Notes: generated from the letters alone by a model not told the origin. A stretch of DNA of 64,000 nt from Fructobacillus pseudoficulneus (GCF_900108455.1 NZ_FNWS01000006.1:30878-94877); one strand, 5' to 3'; counted from the stretch's first letter, positions 17,709-27,753 are shown. Numbers and translations: made by a program.

Positions 17709-19493
17709 TTATCCTAAGAGCTTTTCCAATTGATCTAGGCGGTCTTCAAAGACGGAGAAGGCTTGATCCAAGTAATCACCCTTTTCCATGTCCACACCAG
17801 CCTTTTTGATGACTTCAAGCGGACTAGCTGAGTTACCAGCCTTCAAATATTCCTTATAGCGGTCTGCTTCACCCTTTTCCAAAATGTTATGGGCCAAGGT
17901 GGTCGCTGCCGCTTCACCAGTTGCGTATTGATAAACGTAGAAGTTGTAGTAGAAGTGTGGAATTCGTGTCCACTCGTAAGCAATTTCTGGGTCCCGTTCC
18001 AAATCAGGACCGTAATACTTGGCATTCAAATCACCATAATAATCGGCCATTGCTTCGGCCGTTAATGGCTGACCGGCTGCATCTTGGTCATGAATCCAAG
18101 CTTCAAAGTCTGCGAACTGGGTCTGGCGGAATACCGTTCCCTTAAAGCCATCTAAGTACTGGTTCAAAACGTAGGCCTGTACCTTAGGGCTATCATATGT
18201 CTTCAAAAGGTAGTCCGTCAAGAGTGATTCGTTAGTCGTTGAGGCAATTTCAGCCAGGAAGATTGGATAGTCACCGTAGTGGTAAGGCTGGTTATGACGC
18301 GTCATGTAGGAATGAACTGTGTGGCCCATTTCGTGCACCAAGGTATAAACGTTATCCAAAGTGTCTTGCCAATTCAACAAGATATAGGGATTCGTATCAT
18401 AGGCCCCACCAGAGTAAGCACCAGAACGCTTTCCCTTATTTTCAACAACATCAATCCAGCGTTCATCAAAGGCCTTTTGGACAACTTCCAAATAATCGTC
18501 ACCCATTGGTGCCAAGGCTTTCAAGGCAATTTCTTTGGCGTCTTGATAAGTCACTGGCAAGTCAACGTCATCCGTCAATGAGACGTACAAGTCAGCGGAA
18601 TGAACTTCCTTAAGACCCAAGGCTTTCTTACGCAAGGCCACATAACGGTGGAGCAATGGCAGGTTCTTTTCAACTCGGTCCGTCAACGTATCATAAACAG
18701 CAGTTGGAATCTGGTTTGACAAAACAGCAGCTTCCTTGGCAGATTGATAATGACGAGTGCGGGCCAAGAAATTGTGTTTTTTCACGGTTGCTGACAAGGT
18801 TGAAGCAAAGGTATTCTTCAGCGACATGTAGGCATCGTAGAGGGCCGCAAAGGCTTCTTGACGCACTGCTGGCTTCTTTGACCGCAACATAACGGCGTAC
18901 AAACCGTTGGTCAATTCCTGCATGTTGCCGTCTTCATCGACGACATCACCAAAGTCGATATCAGCGTTATCCAAAACTGAAAAAGTTTGCTCTGATGATG
19001 ACAAAACTGTCGAAGCACCGGCTAACAAGGCCTCTTGGTCAGCTGGTAAAGTGTGTGCTTTTTCGACCAACAACACGTCAAAGAAGTGACGGTATGGTAG
19101 CAAGCCCGGTTCCTTCAAATAAGACGACAAAACGGCACTATCCATTGCCAAGACTTCTGGTTGGAAGAAAGCCGTGGCTTGGCTCACCTTCGCCAGGAGG
19201 TCTTGCGCCTGGGCGTTCATCCCAGCATAAGTGTTATTAGAAGTATCTTGGTCAAACTTCTGGTGTGCATAAATATAAATCTTTTCAAATGTGCGCTCAA
19301 TGGCGAGGTCCGCTTCCAAACCAGCCAACAGCGTTTCGGCTGAATCCGCCAAGTGACCGACGTACTGGTCCAGCTCACCCAAGCGATCGTTCAAAAGGTT
19401 AAAGGCGGCCTGATAATCCTGGTCGTCCTTAAAAATGGTTGATAAATCCCAAGTCAATTTCGTGGGTACTTCTTGTCTTGTAATTGTTGCCAT
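17709..19493 (-). CDS. pepF: Oligoendopeptidase F
   Basis: 594 aa from the ATG at 19493; a TTG five codons upstream is possible. This M3B family zinc metallopeptidase shows the HEMGH motif near residues 387-391 and a downstream Glu in A-E-I-A-S-T-T-N-E as third ligand. It cleaves peptides of about 7-17 residues in the cytoplasm, feeding amino acid supply from imported peptides; no signal peptide is present. It is 78 bases downstream of coiA, the same coiA-pepF order as in Bacillus and many lactic acid bacteria. Confidence 0.93.
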   Translation of the reverse strand: MATITRQEVPTKLTWDLSTIFKDDQDYQAAFNLLNDRLGELDQYVGHLADSAETLLAGLEADLAIERTFEKIYIYAHQKFDQDTSNNTYAGMNAQAQDLLAKVSQATAFFQPEVLAMDSAVLSSYLKEPGLLPYRHFFDVLLVEKAHTLPADQEALLAGASTVLSSSEQTFSVLDNADIDFGDVVDEDGNMQELTNGLYAVMLRSKKPAVRQEAFAALYDAYMSLKNTFASTLSATVKKHNFLARTRHYQSAKEAAVLSNQIPTAVYDTLTDRVEKNLPLLHRYVALRKKALGLKEVHSADLYVSLTDDVDLPVTYQDAKEIALKALAPMGDDYLEVVQKAFDERWIDVVENKGKRSGAYSGGAYDTNPYILLNWQDTLDNVYTLVHEMGHTVHSYMTRHNQPYHYGDYPIFLAEIASTTNESLLTDYLLKTYDSPKVQAYVLNQYLDGFKGTVFRQTQFADFEAWIHDQDAAGQPLTAEAMADYYGDLNAKYYGPDLERDPEIAYEWTRIPHFYYNFYVYQYATGEAAATTLAHNILEKGEADRYKEYLKAGNSASPLEVIKKAGVDMEKGDYLDQAFSVFEDRLDQLEKLLG

Positions 19494-19571
19494 ATACTTC
19501 TTGCCCAAAGCCTTGCAGCCGCAGGCCCCCCTTTTTCATTTTTTACTCATTTTAACATACGATAACTCATC

Positions 19572-20594
19572 TTAACGAAATTTTGGCAACTTTTTGACCT
19601 TGATTTGCCCATGCTCTTCCTGTAGATAACCACCAGCCACCAATTCCGCTAAAACTTGATCTAACGCTGTTTGCCAAAACTGATAACTGGGATAAAAATA
19701 GCGATGCAACCGGTATTGCAAAGTTGGCCAATTAATTATTTGGTTCGAATATTTTTCTAATAACAAGATAAAAATTAAGCGAAACTGCCAATTGGGCACA
19801 ATTAGGCCAAATTGCTGACCCAACAAACACCAATCTGGAATTTGATCAAGCCGATGGCCACGCTGATAAAGATAATCAACAACTTCGACTGGAACGCGCC
19901 CTTGAAGCATTAACAAAGTTAACTTGGTTCGTTGCCGGTCGACCGAGACAATTCCGGGTTGAAAAGTACCCTGCTTAGCTGTTTCTTTCCCCAACAGGTC
20001 GGTCAAGGCTGGTTGCGCGAAGGTTCGTTGCCGAAAATGAAGCCGTTGAAAGTCAACTTTACAAAACTGGTCTTGAACAACAAATTGTCGACAATCACTG
20101 ACGAAGAACCAAAGCGATTGGTTGGCCGACAAATAGCGGGCAATCATTTCACCCGACAATCGCCTTTGTAAATACCGGGGTCCCAATAGCCACAAAACAC
20201 GCAGGCCCAGCTTCTGGTAGCCTGCATTTCGTTCGTGCAGCCGTTTAACCGAAAGCGGCGAACACTGGTATTCGATTGCTAAACGGCTTTCGTTTTGGTC
20301 GACCAGCAATAAGTCCGGCCGCTGACCAATTTCCTTTAACACCGGTTCAATTTCAACTTGACCAAAGGTGGAAAAGTAGCGAAATAGCGACAGTTTTCCG
20401 CGCAAATGTGTCGTCGTCTCCCCCTCGGCTAAAAAAGAACACCCCGACCGTTGTTGGTGGGCAAAGTGGCTCACCTTGATTTGGCCGCGGCGCAACAAAA
20501 CTGGTTTAAAACAAGCCGGACAAAAATATTCTTCTTCAGGTCCGGCTCGGTCGGCCAGACAATATTGATTTTGTTTGTTGACAGCAATTAGCAT
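19572..20594 (-). CDS. coiA: Competence protein CoiA family
   Basis: 340 aa. The N-terminal zinc-finger-like part has C-P-A-C (25-28) and H-F-A-H (43-46). The central nuclease-like domain shows R-P-D-L-L-L (Asp94) and I-E-Y-Q-C (Glu108, Gln110), the restriction-endonuclease-fold D...ExQ pattern of CoiA. In Streptococcus and Bacillus CoiA is induced in competence and promotes recombination of incoming single-stranded DNA. Adjacent pepF supports the assignment. Only a weak AGGGG stands as ribosome site, and it lies inside the terminator stem of the preceding gene, which may limit basal translation. No comX-type (cin) box was recognised. Confidence 0.85.
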   Translation of the reverse strand: MLIAVNKQNQYCLADRAGPEEEYFCPACFKPVLLRRGQIKVSHFAHQQRSGCSFLAEGETTTHLRGKLSLFRYFSTFGQVEIEPVLKEIGQRPDLLLVDQNESRLAIEYQCSPLSVKRLHERNAGYQKLGLRVLWLLGPRYLQRRLSGEMIARYLSANQSLWFFVSDCRQFVVQDQFCKVDFQRLHFRQRTFAQPALTDLLGKETAKQGTFQPGIVSVDRQRTKLTLLMLQGRVPVEVVDYLYQRGHRLDQIPDWCLLGQQFGLIVPNWQFRLIFILLLEKYSNQIINWPTLQYRLHRYFYPSYQFWQTALDQVLAELVAGGYLQEEHGQIKVKKLPKFR

Positions 20595-20598
20595 AATA

Positions 20599-20635
20599 AA
20601 AAGGCCCCTAGTTCATTAGACGAACGGGACCTTTT
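20599..20635 (-). terminator. Terminator after the distal glutamine transporter gene
   Basis: AAAAGG/CCTTTT, CCC/GGG and GTTC/GAAC pair around a 7-base loop with one mismatch and a two-base bulge. On the minus strand it ends in a T run that leads directly into the coiA start codon. Confidence 0.7.
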
Positions 20636-20643
20636 AAAATTTA

Positions 20644-22092
20644 TTATTTGTTCAAACGCTTTTCCAACCAGTTTGACAACCAAGTCAACAGCGTAATCAC
20701 AATCATGTACATGATACCGATAATGGCCCAGACGCGGAATCCTTGTGAATTCCGGGCAACAATCAATGTTCCCGTCTGAGTCAATTCCAAAATACCAATA
20801 GCTGAAAGGATTGATGTATCCTTCAACGTAATAATAAATTGGTTAACAAATGATGGCACCATGATCTTCAAACCTTGCGGAATGATGACCTTAGACATTG
20901 CCTTACCATAAGGCAAACCAAGTGACTGGGCCGCTTCCATTTGGCCACGGTCAACTGCTTCAAAACCACCGCGAACAAAGGCTCCAGTATAAGCACCTTC
21001 GTTCAAAATCAATGTCAGCAAGCCGGCCGTAAAGGCAGGAATCTTAGTACCAATTACTCCTGGCAAACCAATGTAAATAAAGAAGGCCAAAACCATCAGT
21101 GGCAAGCCACGGAAGGCGTAAATAATGGTATTTGACAAGCCACGCAAGAACTTTGACTGTGACACACCCATCGTTCCAAGCAAGATACCCCAAAGTGAGG
21201 CCAGGATGATAGCAAAGACCGTCAATTCAATCGTTTCAACCAAACCATTGAAGAAAGCAGTCTTGTTTGACTTCAAAATTCCCCAAGTAGTCTTGTTATC
21301 TTCCGTTGAACCAGTGAAAGTCTTTTGGTCTGACTTCAAATACTTATCAACAATCTTTTGATAAGTTCCATCAGCCTTCATTTCCTTCAAAGTCTTGTTA
21401 AAGTCAGCAATCAATTGAGGGTTTTGCCCCTTCTTGACGAAGAAACCGTAAGCCCCGGCGTTACCAGGGTTATTTGGATTCTTAATCTCCAACTTCAAGC
21501 CGTTCTTGATGGCGTATTGGATAACTGGCATATCTTCAAATGTGGCGGCACTGTTACCGTTGGCCACATCGTTATACATCGTATCCGTATCGTTAAAGTA
21601 CTTAACCTTAAAGCCGTACTTCTTTTGCAAAGAAAGACCATAATTTGAAGCGGCTGTTCCAGACTTCAACGCAACCGTCTTGCCCTTTAATTCAGACAAT
21701 GAGTTAATCTTTGAACCCTTCTTTGTAATCCAGGCAACCCCGGTCTTATAGTAAGGATCTGAAACATCGTAGACTTGCTTTCGCTCATCTGTAATCGCCA
21801 TTCCGGCAATGATTCCATCGGCCTGACCGTTGGCAACCATTTGAGCAGCGGCGTTAAAGGACATTGGCTTCAGCGTATAAGTAAAGTGGTTCCGCTTTGC
21901 AACTTCCTTTAAGATATCTTGATCAATTCCGATATACTCATTATTCTTATCCTGAAAATCAAAGGGTGCGTAGGTGGCATCGGTTGAAATCACATAATTA
22001 GGCTCAGCTGCGTTGGCGCGTTGTCCAAAGGCAAAAAGGCCCAAAAACAGTGCCAAGGCAACCAAAATCGGCTTTACTCGTTGGTTGACCAT
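20644..22092 (-). CDS. Amino acid ABC transporter, fused substrate-binding and permease protein (copy 2)
   Basis: 482 aa. A signal peptide (about residues 1-29, cleavage after A-N-A) is followed by a family 3 solute-binding domain (about 33-260, with A-T-Y-A-P-F-D-F-Q) and then a His/Glu/Gln/Arg/opine-type permease domain (about 275-480) with 5 or so helices and the E-A-A-Q-S-L-G coupling loop. Such GlnH-GlnP fusions import glutamine and related amino acids. It lies 39 bases after glnQ and is paralogous along its whole length to the protein encoded upstream of glnQ. Confidence 0.9.
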   Translation of the reverse strand: MVNQRVKPILVALALFLGLFAFGQRANAAEPNYVISTDATYAPFDFQDKNNEYIGIDQDILKEVAKRNHFTYTLKPMSFNAAAQMVANGQADGIIAGMAITDERKQVYDVSDPYYKTGVAWITKKGSKINSLSELKGKTVALKSGTAASNYGLSLQKKYGFKVKYFNDTDTMYNDVANGNSAATFEDMPVIQYAIKNGLKLEIKNPNNPGNAGAYGFFVKKGQNPQLIADFNKTLKEMKADGTYQKIVDKYLKSDQKTFTGSTEDNKTTWGILKSNKTAFFNGLVETIELTVFAIILASLWGILLGTMGVSQSKFLRGLSNTIIYAFRGLPLMVLAFFIYIGLPGVIGTKIPAFTAGLLTLILNEGAYTGAFVRGGFEAVDRGQMEAAQSLGLPYGKAMSKVIIPQGLKIMVPSFVNQFIITLKDTSILSAIGILELTQTGTLIVARNSQGFRVWAIIGIMYMIVITLLTWLSNWLEKRLNK

Positions 22093-22131
22093 AGTATCTC
22101 TTTCTTTCTAACTTGTTTCATTGCAGGAAAC

Positions 22132-22881
22132 TTAGGCCTGCATCACCTTTGACAAGAACGTTTGCAAACGTTCGTTCTTTGGTGCATTGAAGACTTCTTC
22201 AGGCGTACCAGATTCCTGAATCTTTCCAGATTCAAAGAAGACAACCCGGTCAGCTACTTGCTTGGCAAAGCCCATTTCGTGGGTAACGATAATCATCGTC
22301 ATTCCTGACTTAGCCAAGTCCTTCATTACATCCAAAACATCCCCAACCATTTCTGGATCCAAGGCAGATGTTGGTTCATCAAAGAGCATGATGTCAGGGT
22401 TCATTGCCAAGGCACGGGCAATCGCGATTCGTTGCTTTTGTCCACCTGACAAAGAATTAACTGATACGTCAGCCTTATCTGAAAGGCCAACAGTTGCCAA
22501 CAATTCACGACCGCGCTTGTCGGCTTCTTCTTTGGTCATCTTGCCCAATTGAACGGGTGCCAAAGTAATGTTTTCCAAAACGGTGTAGTTATTGAAAAGG
22601 TTAAAGTTCTGGAACACCATTCCGATGTTTTCACGAACCTTATTGATATTAGTCTTTGGGTCTGAAATGTCATAACCATCGACTTCAACCAAACCTGAAT
22701 TTGGCATTTCCAACTGATTAAGCATCCGTAAGAATGTTGACTTTCCAGAACCTGAAGGGCCAATCATTACGACCACTTCGTTGGCCATTACGTCCAAAGA
22801 GATGTCACGCAAAACATGGTTGTCACCATATGACTTGTTAACCTTGTCGACGTGTACTTTCACTTGCTTTTCTTCACTCAT
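22132..22881 (-). CDS. glnQ: Amino acid ABC transporter ATP-binding protein
   Basis: 249 aa, standard polar amino acid ATPase. Walker [10 protein letters not shown], signature L-S-G-G-Q-K-Q-R and Walker [11 protein letters not shown] are all intact. It powers uptake by the adjacent receptor-permease fusions. The ATG overlaps the stop of the upstream fusion gene by 4 bases, showing coupled translation with that copy. As the only ATPase gene in the cluster, it probably serves both permeases. Confidence 0.93.
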   Translation of the reverse strand: MSEEKQVKVHVDKVNKSYGDNHVLRDISLDVMANEVVVMIGPSGSGKSTFLRMLNQLEMPNSGLVEVDGYDISDPKTNINKVRENIGMVFQNFNLFNNYTVLENITLAPVQLGKMTKEEADKRGRELLATVGLSDKADVSVNSLSGGQKQRIAIARALAMNPDIMLFDEPTSALDPEMVGDVLDVMKDLAKSGMTMIIVTHEMGFAKQVADRVVFFESGKIQESGTPEEVFNAPKNERLQTFLSKVMQA

Positions 22882-24326
22882 GCTTGTGTCCTTTTTTCAA
22901 CCCAGTTACTCAACCATGTAAGTAACGTAATTACAATTAAGTATATCATAGCGATAATTGCCCAAACACGGAATCCTTGTGAATTTCGAGTGACAATTAA
23001 CGTTCCAGTTTGCGTCAATTCCAAAATTCCAATTGCTGACAAGATTGACGTATCCTTCAGTGTAATGATGAATTGGTTAATGAAACTAGGAATCATCAAC
23101 TTCAATCCTTGTGGAATGATGACCTTGCGCATGGCCTTACCATGAGAAAGTCCCAAAGAACGGGCAGCTTCCATTTGACCGTTATCAACAGAATTGAAAC
23201 CACCACGGACAAAGGCACCGGTATAAGCACCTTCATTCAAGATCAAAGTCAAAACACCAGCTGTAAAGGCAGGAATCTTTGTTCCAACCACAGAAGGCAA
23301 GCCAATGTAGATGAAGAAGGCCAAAACCATCATTGGCATTCCACGGAAGATGTAAATAATGGTTGTTGACAAGCCACGGAGGAACTTTGACTTAGAAACA
23401 CCCATCACACCAAGAAGCAATCCCCAAAGGGTTGCCAAAATAATTCCAACAATTGTTAGGTAAAGCGTTTCCTTCAAACCATGCCAGAAAGCAGAAGAGT
23501 TTGAACGAAGAATTCCAGTCACACTGTTGTTATCAGCGGCTGAACCAGTAAAGGTTGAGGCCTTGGCATCCAAGTACTTGTTGACGATCTTATCGTAAGT
23601 ACCGTCTTTCTTGATTGCTGCAAAGCCCTTGTCAAAGGCAGCCAAGAGAGCCGCATTTGAACCCTTCTTGACGGCAAAACCATAGTCACCAGCGTTAAAT
23701 GGATCCTTAGGGTTTTGTACCTTTAATTCAGTTCCGTTCTTAACCGCGTACTGCAAAACAGGCAAGTCACCAAAGGTAGCGACCGTGTTCCCGTTAATCA
23801 CATCGCGATATGAAGTATCAGAATCAGAGAAGTAAGTAATCTTGAAACCGTACTTTGACTGGATTGATTCGGCGTATTGTGCCCCGGCAGTTCCAGTCTT
23901 CAAGGCAACTGTCTTGCCCTTCAAATCAGACAAAGACTTAATCTTTGAATTTTTAGCAGTTGCCCAACCAATACCACTACGGTAGTAAGGTGTTGAGAAG
24001 TCAAAGACTTGCTTGCGGGCATCCGTAATTGACATACCGGCAATCACACCGTCTGCTTGTGAAGAAGCAACGGCCTGAGTGGCGGCGTTAAATGACATTG
24101 GCTTCAATTCATAAGTGAAGCCTTCGCGCTTAGCAATCGTTGCTAAAATGTCTTGATCAATACCAACGTATTGATTGTTTTTATCTTGGAAATCAAAAGG
24201 TGCATAGGTGGCATCCGTTGCAATAATATAGTGGGGCTTGCTGGCCTGGGCTGGTTTAACAGCAGCCACTCCCACCATCAAGAATGCTGCTACCGCAGTC
24301 ACCAAAGTCATTAGTACTTTTTTCAT
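22878..24326 (-). CDS. Amino acid ABC transporter, fused substrate-binding and permease protein (copy 1)
   Basis: 482 aa, same length and architecture as its paralog 0.8 kb downstream: signal peptide ending about A-Q-A (residue 28), solute-binding domain with A-T-Y-A-P-F-D-F-Q, then the permease with E-A-A-R-S-L-G. The receptor parts differ more than the permease parts, which suggests different but related substrates (glutamine, glutamate, asparagine). First gene of a three-gene operon; a TACAAT box lies about 30 bases upstream. Confidence 0.9.
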   Translation of the reverse strand: MKKVLMTLVTAVAAFLMVGVAAVKPAQASKPHYIIATDATYAPFDFQDKNNQYVGIDQDILATIAKREGFTYELKPMSFNAATQAVASSQADGVIAGMSITDARKQVFDFSTPYYRSGIGWATAKNSKIKSLSDLKGKTVALKTGTAGAQYAESIQSKYGFKITYFSDSDTSYRDVINGNTVATFGDLPVLQYAVKNGTELKVQNPKDPFNAGDYGFAVKKGSNAALLAAFDKGFAAIKKDGTYDKIVNKYLDAKASTFTGSAADNNSVTGILRSNSSAFWHGLKETLYLTIVGIILATLWGLLLGVMGVSKSKFLRGLSTTIIYIFRGMPMMVLAFFIYIGLPSVVGTKIPAFTAGVLTLILNEGAYTGAFVRGGFNSVDNGQMEAARSLGLSHGKAMRKVIIPQGLKLMIPSFINQFIITLKDTSILSAIGILELTQTGTLIVTRNSQGFRVWAIIAMIYLIVITLLTWLSNWVEKRTQA

Positions 24327-24352
24327 AATAACCTCTTTTTCATAATGCTTTT

Positions 24353-24371
24353 ATTGTACCAAAAACTAACA
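24353..24371 (-). promoter_or_regulatory. Candidate -10 and GlnR-like site before the glutamine transport operon
   Basis: On the minus strand TGTTA-7-GTACA (24355-24371) differs by one base from the GlnR consensus TGTNA-7-TNACA and overlaps the -10 box TACAAT (24353-24358). No good -35 is visible. Nitrogen control is plausible for a glutamine importer but is unproven. Confidence 0.3.
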
Positions 24372-24582
24372 CCCGCCCGAAAGGCGATGTCAGCTTTTAT
24401 CACGCGAATGGTCTAGTCCGAATACCTTTCCTAACAGCCATTCTTATCCACTTTGTCAGGAATTGGCTTAGTCAAAAACGGCTCTCCCAACTCGCTCATT
24501 TCCACACAAAATATCACAAAGGTGCATCAGACCAAGCCTGAGAACAATTATTCAATCGGTTCACTTTCACTGCAAAATAAAA
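24372..24582. other. Intergenic segment without recognised gene
   Basis: About 210 bases between the glutamine transporter promoter and the next terminator. It contains a sequence resembling a GntR/NagR operator (AATGGTCTAGTCCG at 24407-24420) and a 22-codon minus-strand open frame (24431-24499) with only a weak ribosome site. I recognise no RNA family here. Confidence 0.4.
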
Positions 24583-24624
24583 AAGGGTCCGCTAGCAACC
24601 GGGTTTGGTCACGAGCGTTCCCTT
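24583..24624 (-). terminator. Terminator of the riboswitch-P-ATPase operon
   Basis: Stem AAGGG/CCCTT with CGCT/AGCG and a further six pairs beyond an internal mismatch, followed on the minus strand by TTTTTTATTTT. Located 6 bases after the stop of the small protein gene. Confidence 0.85.
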
Positions 24625-24630
24625 CGTTAT

Positions 24631-25068
24631 TTAGACTCCAAAAATTTTACCAACTTGGGCCTGAACCTTATTCAAATAAGTTTCTTGGTCAGCTTCAGAT
24701 TGAGCAAACTTATCGTCATCAATCTTTTGACCGTCAAGAATAACGGCATCCGCCATCATTTGAGTGGCATCGGCGTAATCTTGGTAGGCCTTTGCCAAGG
24801 TCTTGTGTGCGCCTAAGAAACGAACTGGAACAGTCAACCCAGCCAACGTCTTAGCGTTTGCTTGGTAAATCGCCACAACGTCATCAAATTCCGCCTTGAT
24901 TTCAGCAAAGTCGGCCTTGGCCATGTCGGCAACAGTGCCCTTCTCCTTTGCTTCATCCAACTTCACGAAAAATGGTGAAACGTGGTCAGCTGCTTCTTGC
25001 GTCTTAGTCAAAACCTCTTGTAATGCTTGGAGGTAGTATTGTAATTGCTTGGGATTAAATTTTGCCAA
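24631..25068 (-). CDS. Small alpha-helical protein of unknown function
   Basis: 145 aa, TTG start with AAGGAT 8 bases upstream. The sequence is Ala/Lys/Glu/Gln-rich and looks almost entirely helical, with heptad-like stretches (L-Q-Y-Y-L-Q-A-L-Q near 9-17); it has no cysteine, signal peptide or membrane segment. I do not recognise the family. It begins only 6 bases after the stop of the P-type ATPase and ends at a strong terminator, so both genes share the riboswitch-controlled transcript. That context suggests a soluble helper in Mn2+/Ca2+ homeostasis, which is inference only. Confidence 0.7.
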   Translation of the reverse strand: MAKFNPKQLQYYLQALQEVLTKTQEAADHVSPFFVKLDEAKEKGTVADMAKADFAEIKAEFDDVVAIYQANAKTLAGLTVPVRFLGAHKTLAKAYQDYADATQMMADAVILDGQKIDDDKFAQSEADQETYLNKVQAQVGKIFGV

Positions 25069-25074
25069 TTTTCT

Positions 25075-27753
25075 TTATCCTTTTTTGTAGAAATGTCGCT
25101 GGACCCATTTTACCAGTTCGACAATCACAATGATAGAGAAAGCGGCCAAAACAACTGTCAACCATTGGTGGCTATCCAAGTAAGTTACGTGAAAGATTGG
25201 GTTCAATGGCTTGATGAAGACCACAGCCATCATGGCAAAGAGTGAGAAGACCAAAGCCCAATTAAAGAACTTGTTAGCAAAGGCCTGTGGACCGAATTCT
25301 GATTGGTAAACGCTCTTCACGTTAATCGCGTTAAACATTTGCATCAATCCTAAGGTCATAAAGGCCATCGTCAAGGCATCCCCGTGAATCAAGTCGTAGC
25401 CCTGGTGTTCTGGGAAGGCCAAGGCCATTCCGTAGACACCAAGAACAATCAAGGCCTGCAAGGTTCCCTGCCAAATAATGGCTGGTCCAACACCGGCAGA
25501 CAAGAAGTTGGCCGTCTTACCACGAGGCTTTTGTGACATCACGCCCTTCTGGGCTGGTTCCAATCCTAAGGCAATCGCTGGCAATGTATCGGTTACCAGG
25601 TTAATCCACAAGATCATCACCGGTGCCAAGACCTGCCAACCAAGCAAGGTCATCATAAAGATGGCAATCACTTCGGCCAAGTTCGAGGCTAACAAATACT
25701 GCAAGGCCTTTTGAATGTTAGCAAAGACCTTTCGTCCTTCCTTAACAGCGGCAACAATGGTTGAGAAGTTATCGTCGGCCAAGACCATGTCGGCGGCTTC
25801 CTTGGAAACTTCCGTTCCGGTAATTCCCATCGCGACTCCAATATCGGCCGTCTTCAATGCAGGGGCATCGTTAACACCGTCACCGGTCATGGCAACAACC
25901 TTGCCCTTATTTTGCCAAGCTTGAACAATCTTGACCTTGTGGGCTGGAGCAACTCGGGCATAGACGCGCACGTCTTTTACTCGGTCCTTAAATTCTTCTT
26001 CTGGCATTTCGTCCAACTGCGCCCCGGTCATCACTGCCCGGTCGCGGTCGTCTTCATCCGTCAAGATACCCAAACGGCCGGCAATCGCTGCCGCCGTCTT
26101 TGGATGATCACCCGTAATCATAATTGGCTGAATACCGGCCTTCTTGGCTTCGGCAACCGCTCCCTTGACTTCGGGACGTTCCGGATCAATCATGGCAATC
26201 AAACCAACCAAGATTAAGCCCTTTTCAATTTCATCAGCCTGTGGATTTTCGGGCACAGCCGCCAAATCCTTATAGGCAAAGGCCAAGACACGCAAGGCCT
26301 GGTCGGCCAATTCGGCGTTAATTTCTTGGTACTTGGCCAAATCGGCATCGGTCACCGGACGGATTTGTCCGTGGTCCAAAACCTGGCTCACCCGGGCCAA
26401 GATTGAGTCCGGCGCACCCTTAACAGTCGCTTCATAGGCAGAATCGACCGGATGAATCGTCGTCATCAACTTTCGTTCAGAATCGAACGGGATTTCACTG
26501 ACACGTGGCATCTTCGCCAACGTGTCCTTATAGGCTGGACGGTACTTTTGGTTAAAAGCAATCAAGGCCGTTTCGGTTGGGTCTCCAACCAAGCCGTCAT
26601 CAATTTCCTTCGTATCGTTATTCAGCGCCAACACATCGGCTAACTTTAACAAATCAGGGTTGACCTGTTCGGCTTCGAAAGGATTTTCTTGCTTCAAGTC
26701 AATAATTTGACCGTCCAAGACCAACTTTTCAACCGTCATCTTGTTTTGCGTCAAAGTACCAGTCTTATCAGAACCAATGATATCCGTTGATCCCAACGTT
26801 TCAACGGCTGGCAACTTGCGGACCAAAGCGGCCTTCTTAGCCATTCGAGCAGTACCCAAGGCCAAGGTCACCGTCACAATCGCTGGCAAACCTTCTGGAA
26901 TTGCCGCAACGGCCAATGAGATTGATGTCAGGATCAAGTCGATGATTTTAGCATTTTGCGTAAAGTAACCAACCACGAAAGTCAAAGTAGCAATCGCTAA
27001 GATCAAGTAAGTCAAAATCTTACCCAACTGCTTCAAGTTTTCCTGCAATGGCGTCTTGGTTTCATCCGTTGACTGTAATGATTCGGCAATCAATCCAACT
27101 TGAGTTTTCATTCCAGTACCAGTAACTACACCGGTTGCCCGACCATAGGTTACGTTCGAATTCATAAAGGCCAAGTTAGCTTGGTCACCCAACGGCAAGT
27201 TGTCACCGGTCAAGACCGCGGCCGTCTTTTCAACTGGCACTGATTCACCGGTCAAAGTTGATTCTTCCACCTGCAAATTAGCCACGGAAGCCAAACGCAA
27301 GTCGGCTGGAACAACATCTCCTGCTTCCAAATGCACTAAGTCACCTGAAACCAAGTCAGTGGCCAAGACTTCTTGATCACGACCATCACGGATGACCCGC
27401 GCCTTTGGTGTCGCTAAAGCCTTCAAGGCTTCGATTGCCCCTTCAGCCTTACTTTCTTGGAAAACACCGAAGACGGCGTTAATAATCACGATGGCCAAGA
27501 TAAAGGCTGCATCGGTTTGTTCACCCGTAAAGGCCGCCACTAAGGCTGCCGCTAACAGGATTCCAATCATCAAATCCTTAAACTGATCAATGAACTTTTG
27601 TAGTAACGTTTTTTTCTTTTTAGCCACTAAGGCATTGGGTCCGTATTCCGCTAAGCGGTCTTGAACTTGTTCAGCCGTTAAACCAGTCTGATCGTTTGTT
27701 TCAAGCTGACTGGTCAAATCGGCCACGTCAATTTGATATGGTTGCTTTGACAA
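25075..27753 (-). CDS. P-type (type IIA) cation-transporting ATPase, probable Mn2+/Ca2+ exporter
   Basis: 892 aa from the TTG at 27753 (AAAGGAG just upstream); a longer frame to 27831 would run through the riboswitch terminator and is not credible. Motifs in order: N-terminal cation ATPase domain, T-G-E-S actuator motif, P-E-G-L-P-A in helix M4, phosphorylation site DKTGTLT, and TGDGVND hinge; M6 has N-x-x-T-D-x-x-P. This is the Ca2+/Mn2+ pump pattern of the SERCA/PMR1 group. The leader is a yybP-ykoY-type riboswitch, as for the Lactococcus YoaB pump that protects from excess manganese, so Mn2+ export is the best guess. A small helical protein is co-transcribed. Confidence 0.9.
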   Translation of the reverse strand: MSKQPYQIDVADLTSQLETNDQTGLTAEQVQDRLAEYGPNALVAKKKKTLLQKFIDQFKDLMIGILLAAALVAAFTGEQTDAAFILAIVIINAVFGVFQESKAEGAIEALKALATPKARVIRDGRDQEVLATDLVSGDLVHLEAGDVVPADLRLASVANLQVEESTLTGESVPVEKTAAVLTGDNLPLGDQANLAFMNSNVTYGRATGVVTGTGMKTQVGLIAESLQSTDETKTPLQENLKQLGKILTYLILAIATLTFVVGYFTQNAKIIDLILTSISLAVAAIPEGLPAIVTVTLALGTARMAKKAALVRKLPAVETLGSTDIIGSDKTGTLTQNKMTVEKLVLDGQIIDLKQENPFEAEQVNPDLLKLADVLALNNDTKEIDDGLVGDPTETALIAFNQKYRPAYKDTLAKMPRVSEIPFDSERKLMTTIHPVDSAYEATVKGAPDSILARVSQVLDHGQIRPVTDADLAKYQEINAELADQALRVLAFAYKDLAAVPENPQADEIEKGLILVGLIAMIDPERPEVKGAVAEAKKAGIQPIMITGDHPKTAAAIAGRLGILTDEDDRDRAVMTGAQLDEMPEEEFKDRVKDVRVYARVAPAHKVKIVQAWQNKGKVVAMTGDGVNDAPALKTADIGVAMGITGTEVSKEAADMVLADDNFSTIVAAVKEGRKVFANIQKALQYLLASNLAEVIAIFMMTLLGWQVLAPVMILWINLVTDTLPAIALGLEPAQKGVMSQKPRGKTANFLSAGVGPAIIWQGTLQALIVLGVYGMALAFPEHQGYDLIHGDALTMAFMTLGLMQMFNAINVKSVYQSEFGPQAFANKFFNWALVFSLFAMMAVVFIKPLNPIFHVTYLDSHQWLTVVLAAFSIIVIVELVKWVQRHFYKKG

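Noticed and set aside
24431..24499. 22-codon minus-strand open frame before the glutamine operon
   Set aside because: Only a weak GGAA upstream and no recognisable leader-peptide composition; kept as a note only.
24453..24743. 96-codon plus-strand frame
   Set aside because: Runs across a terminator and the end of an opposite-strand gene; no ribosome site or promoter.
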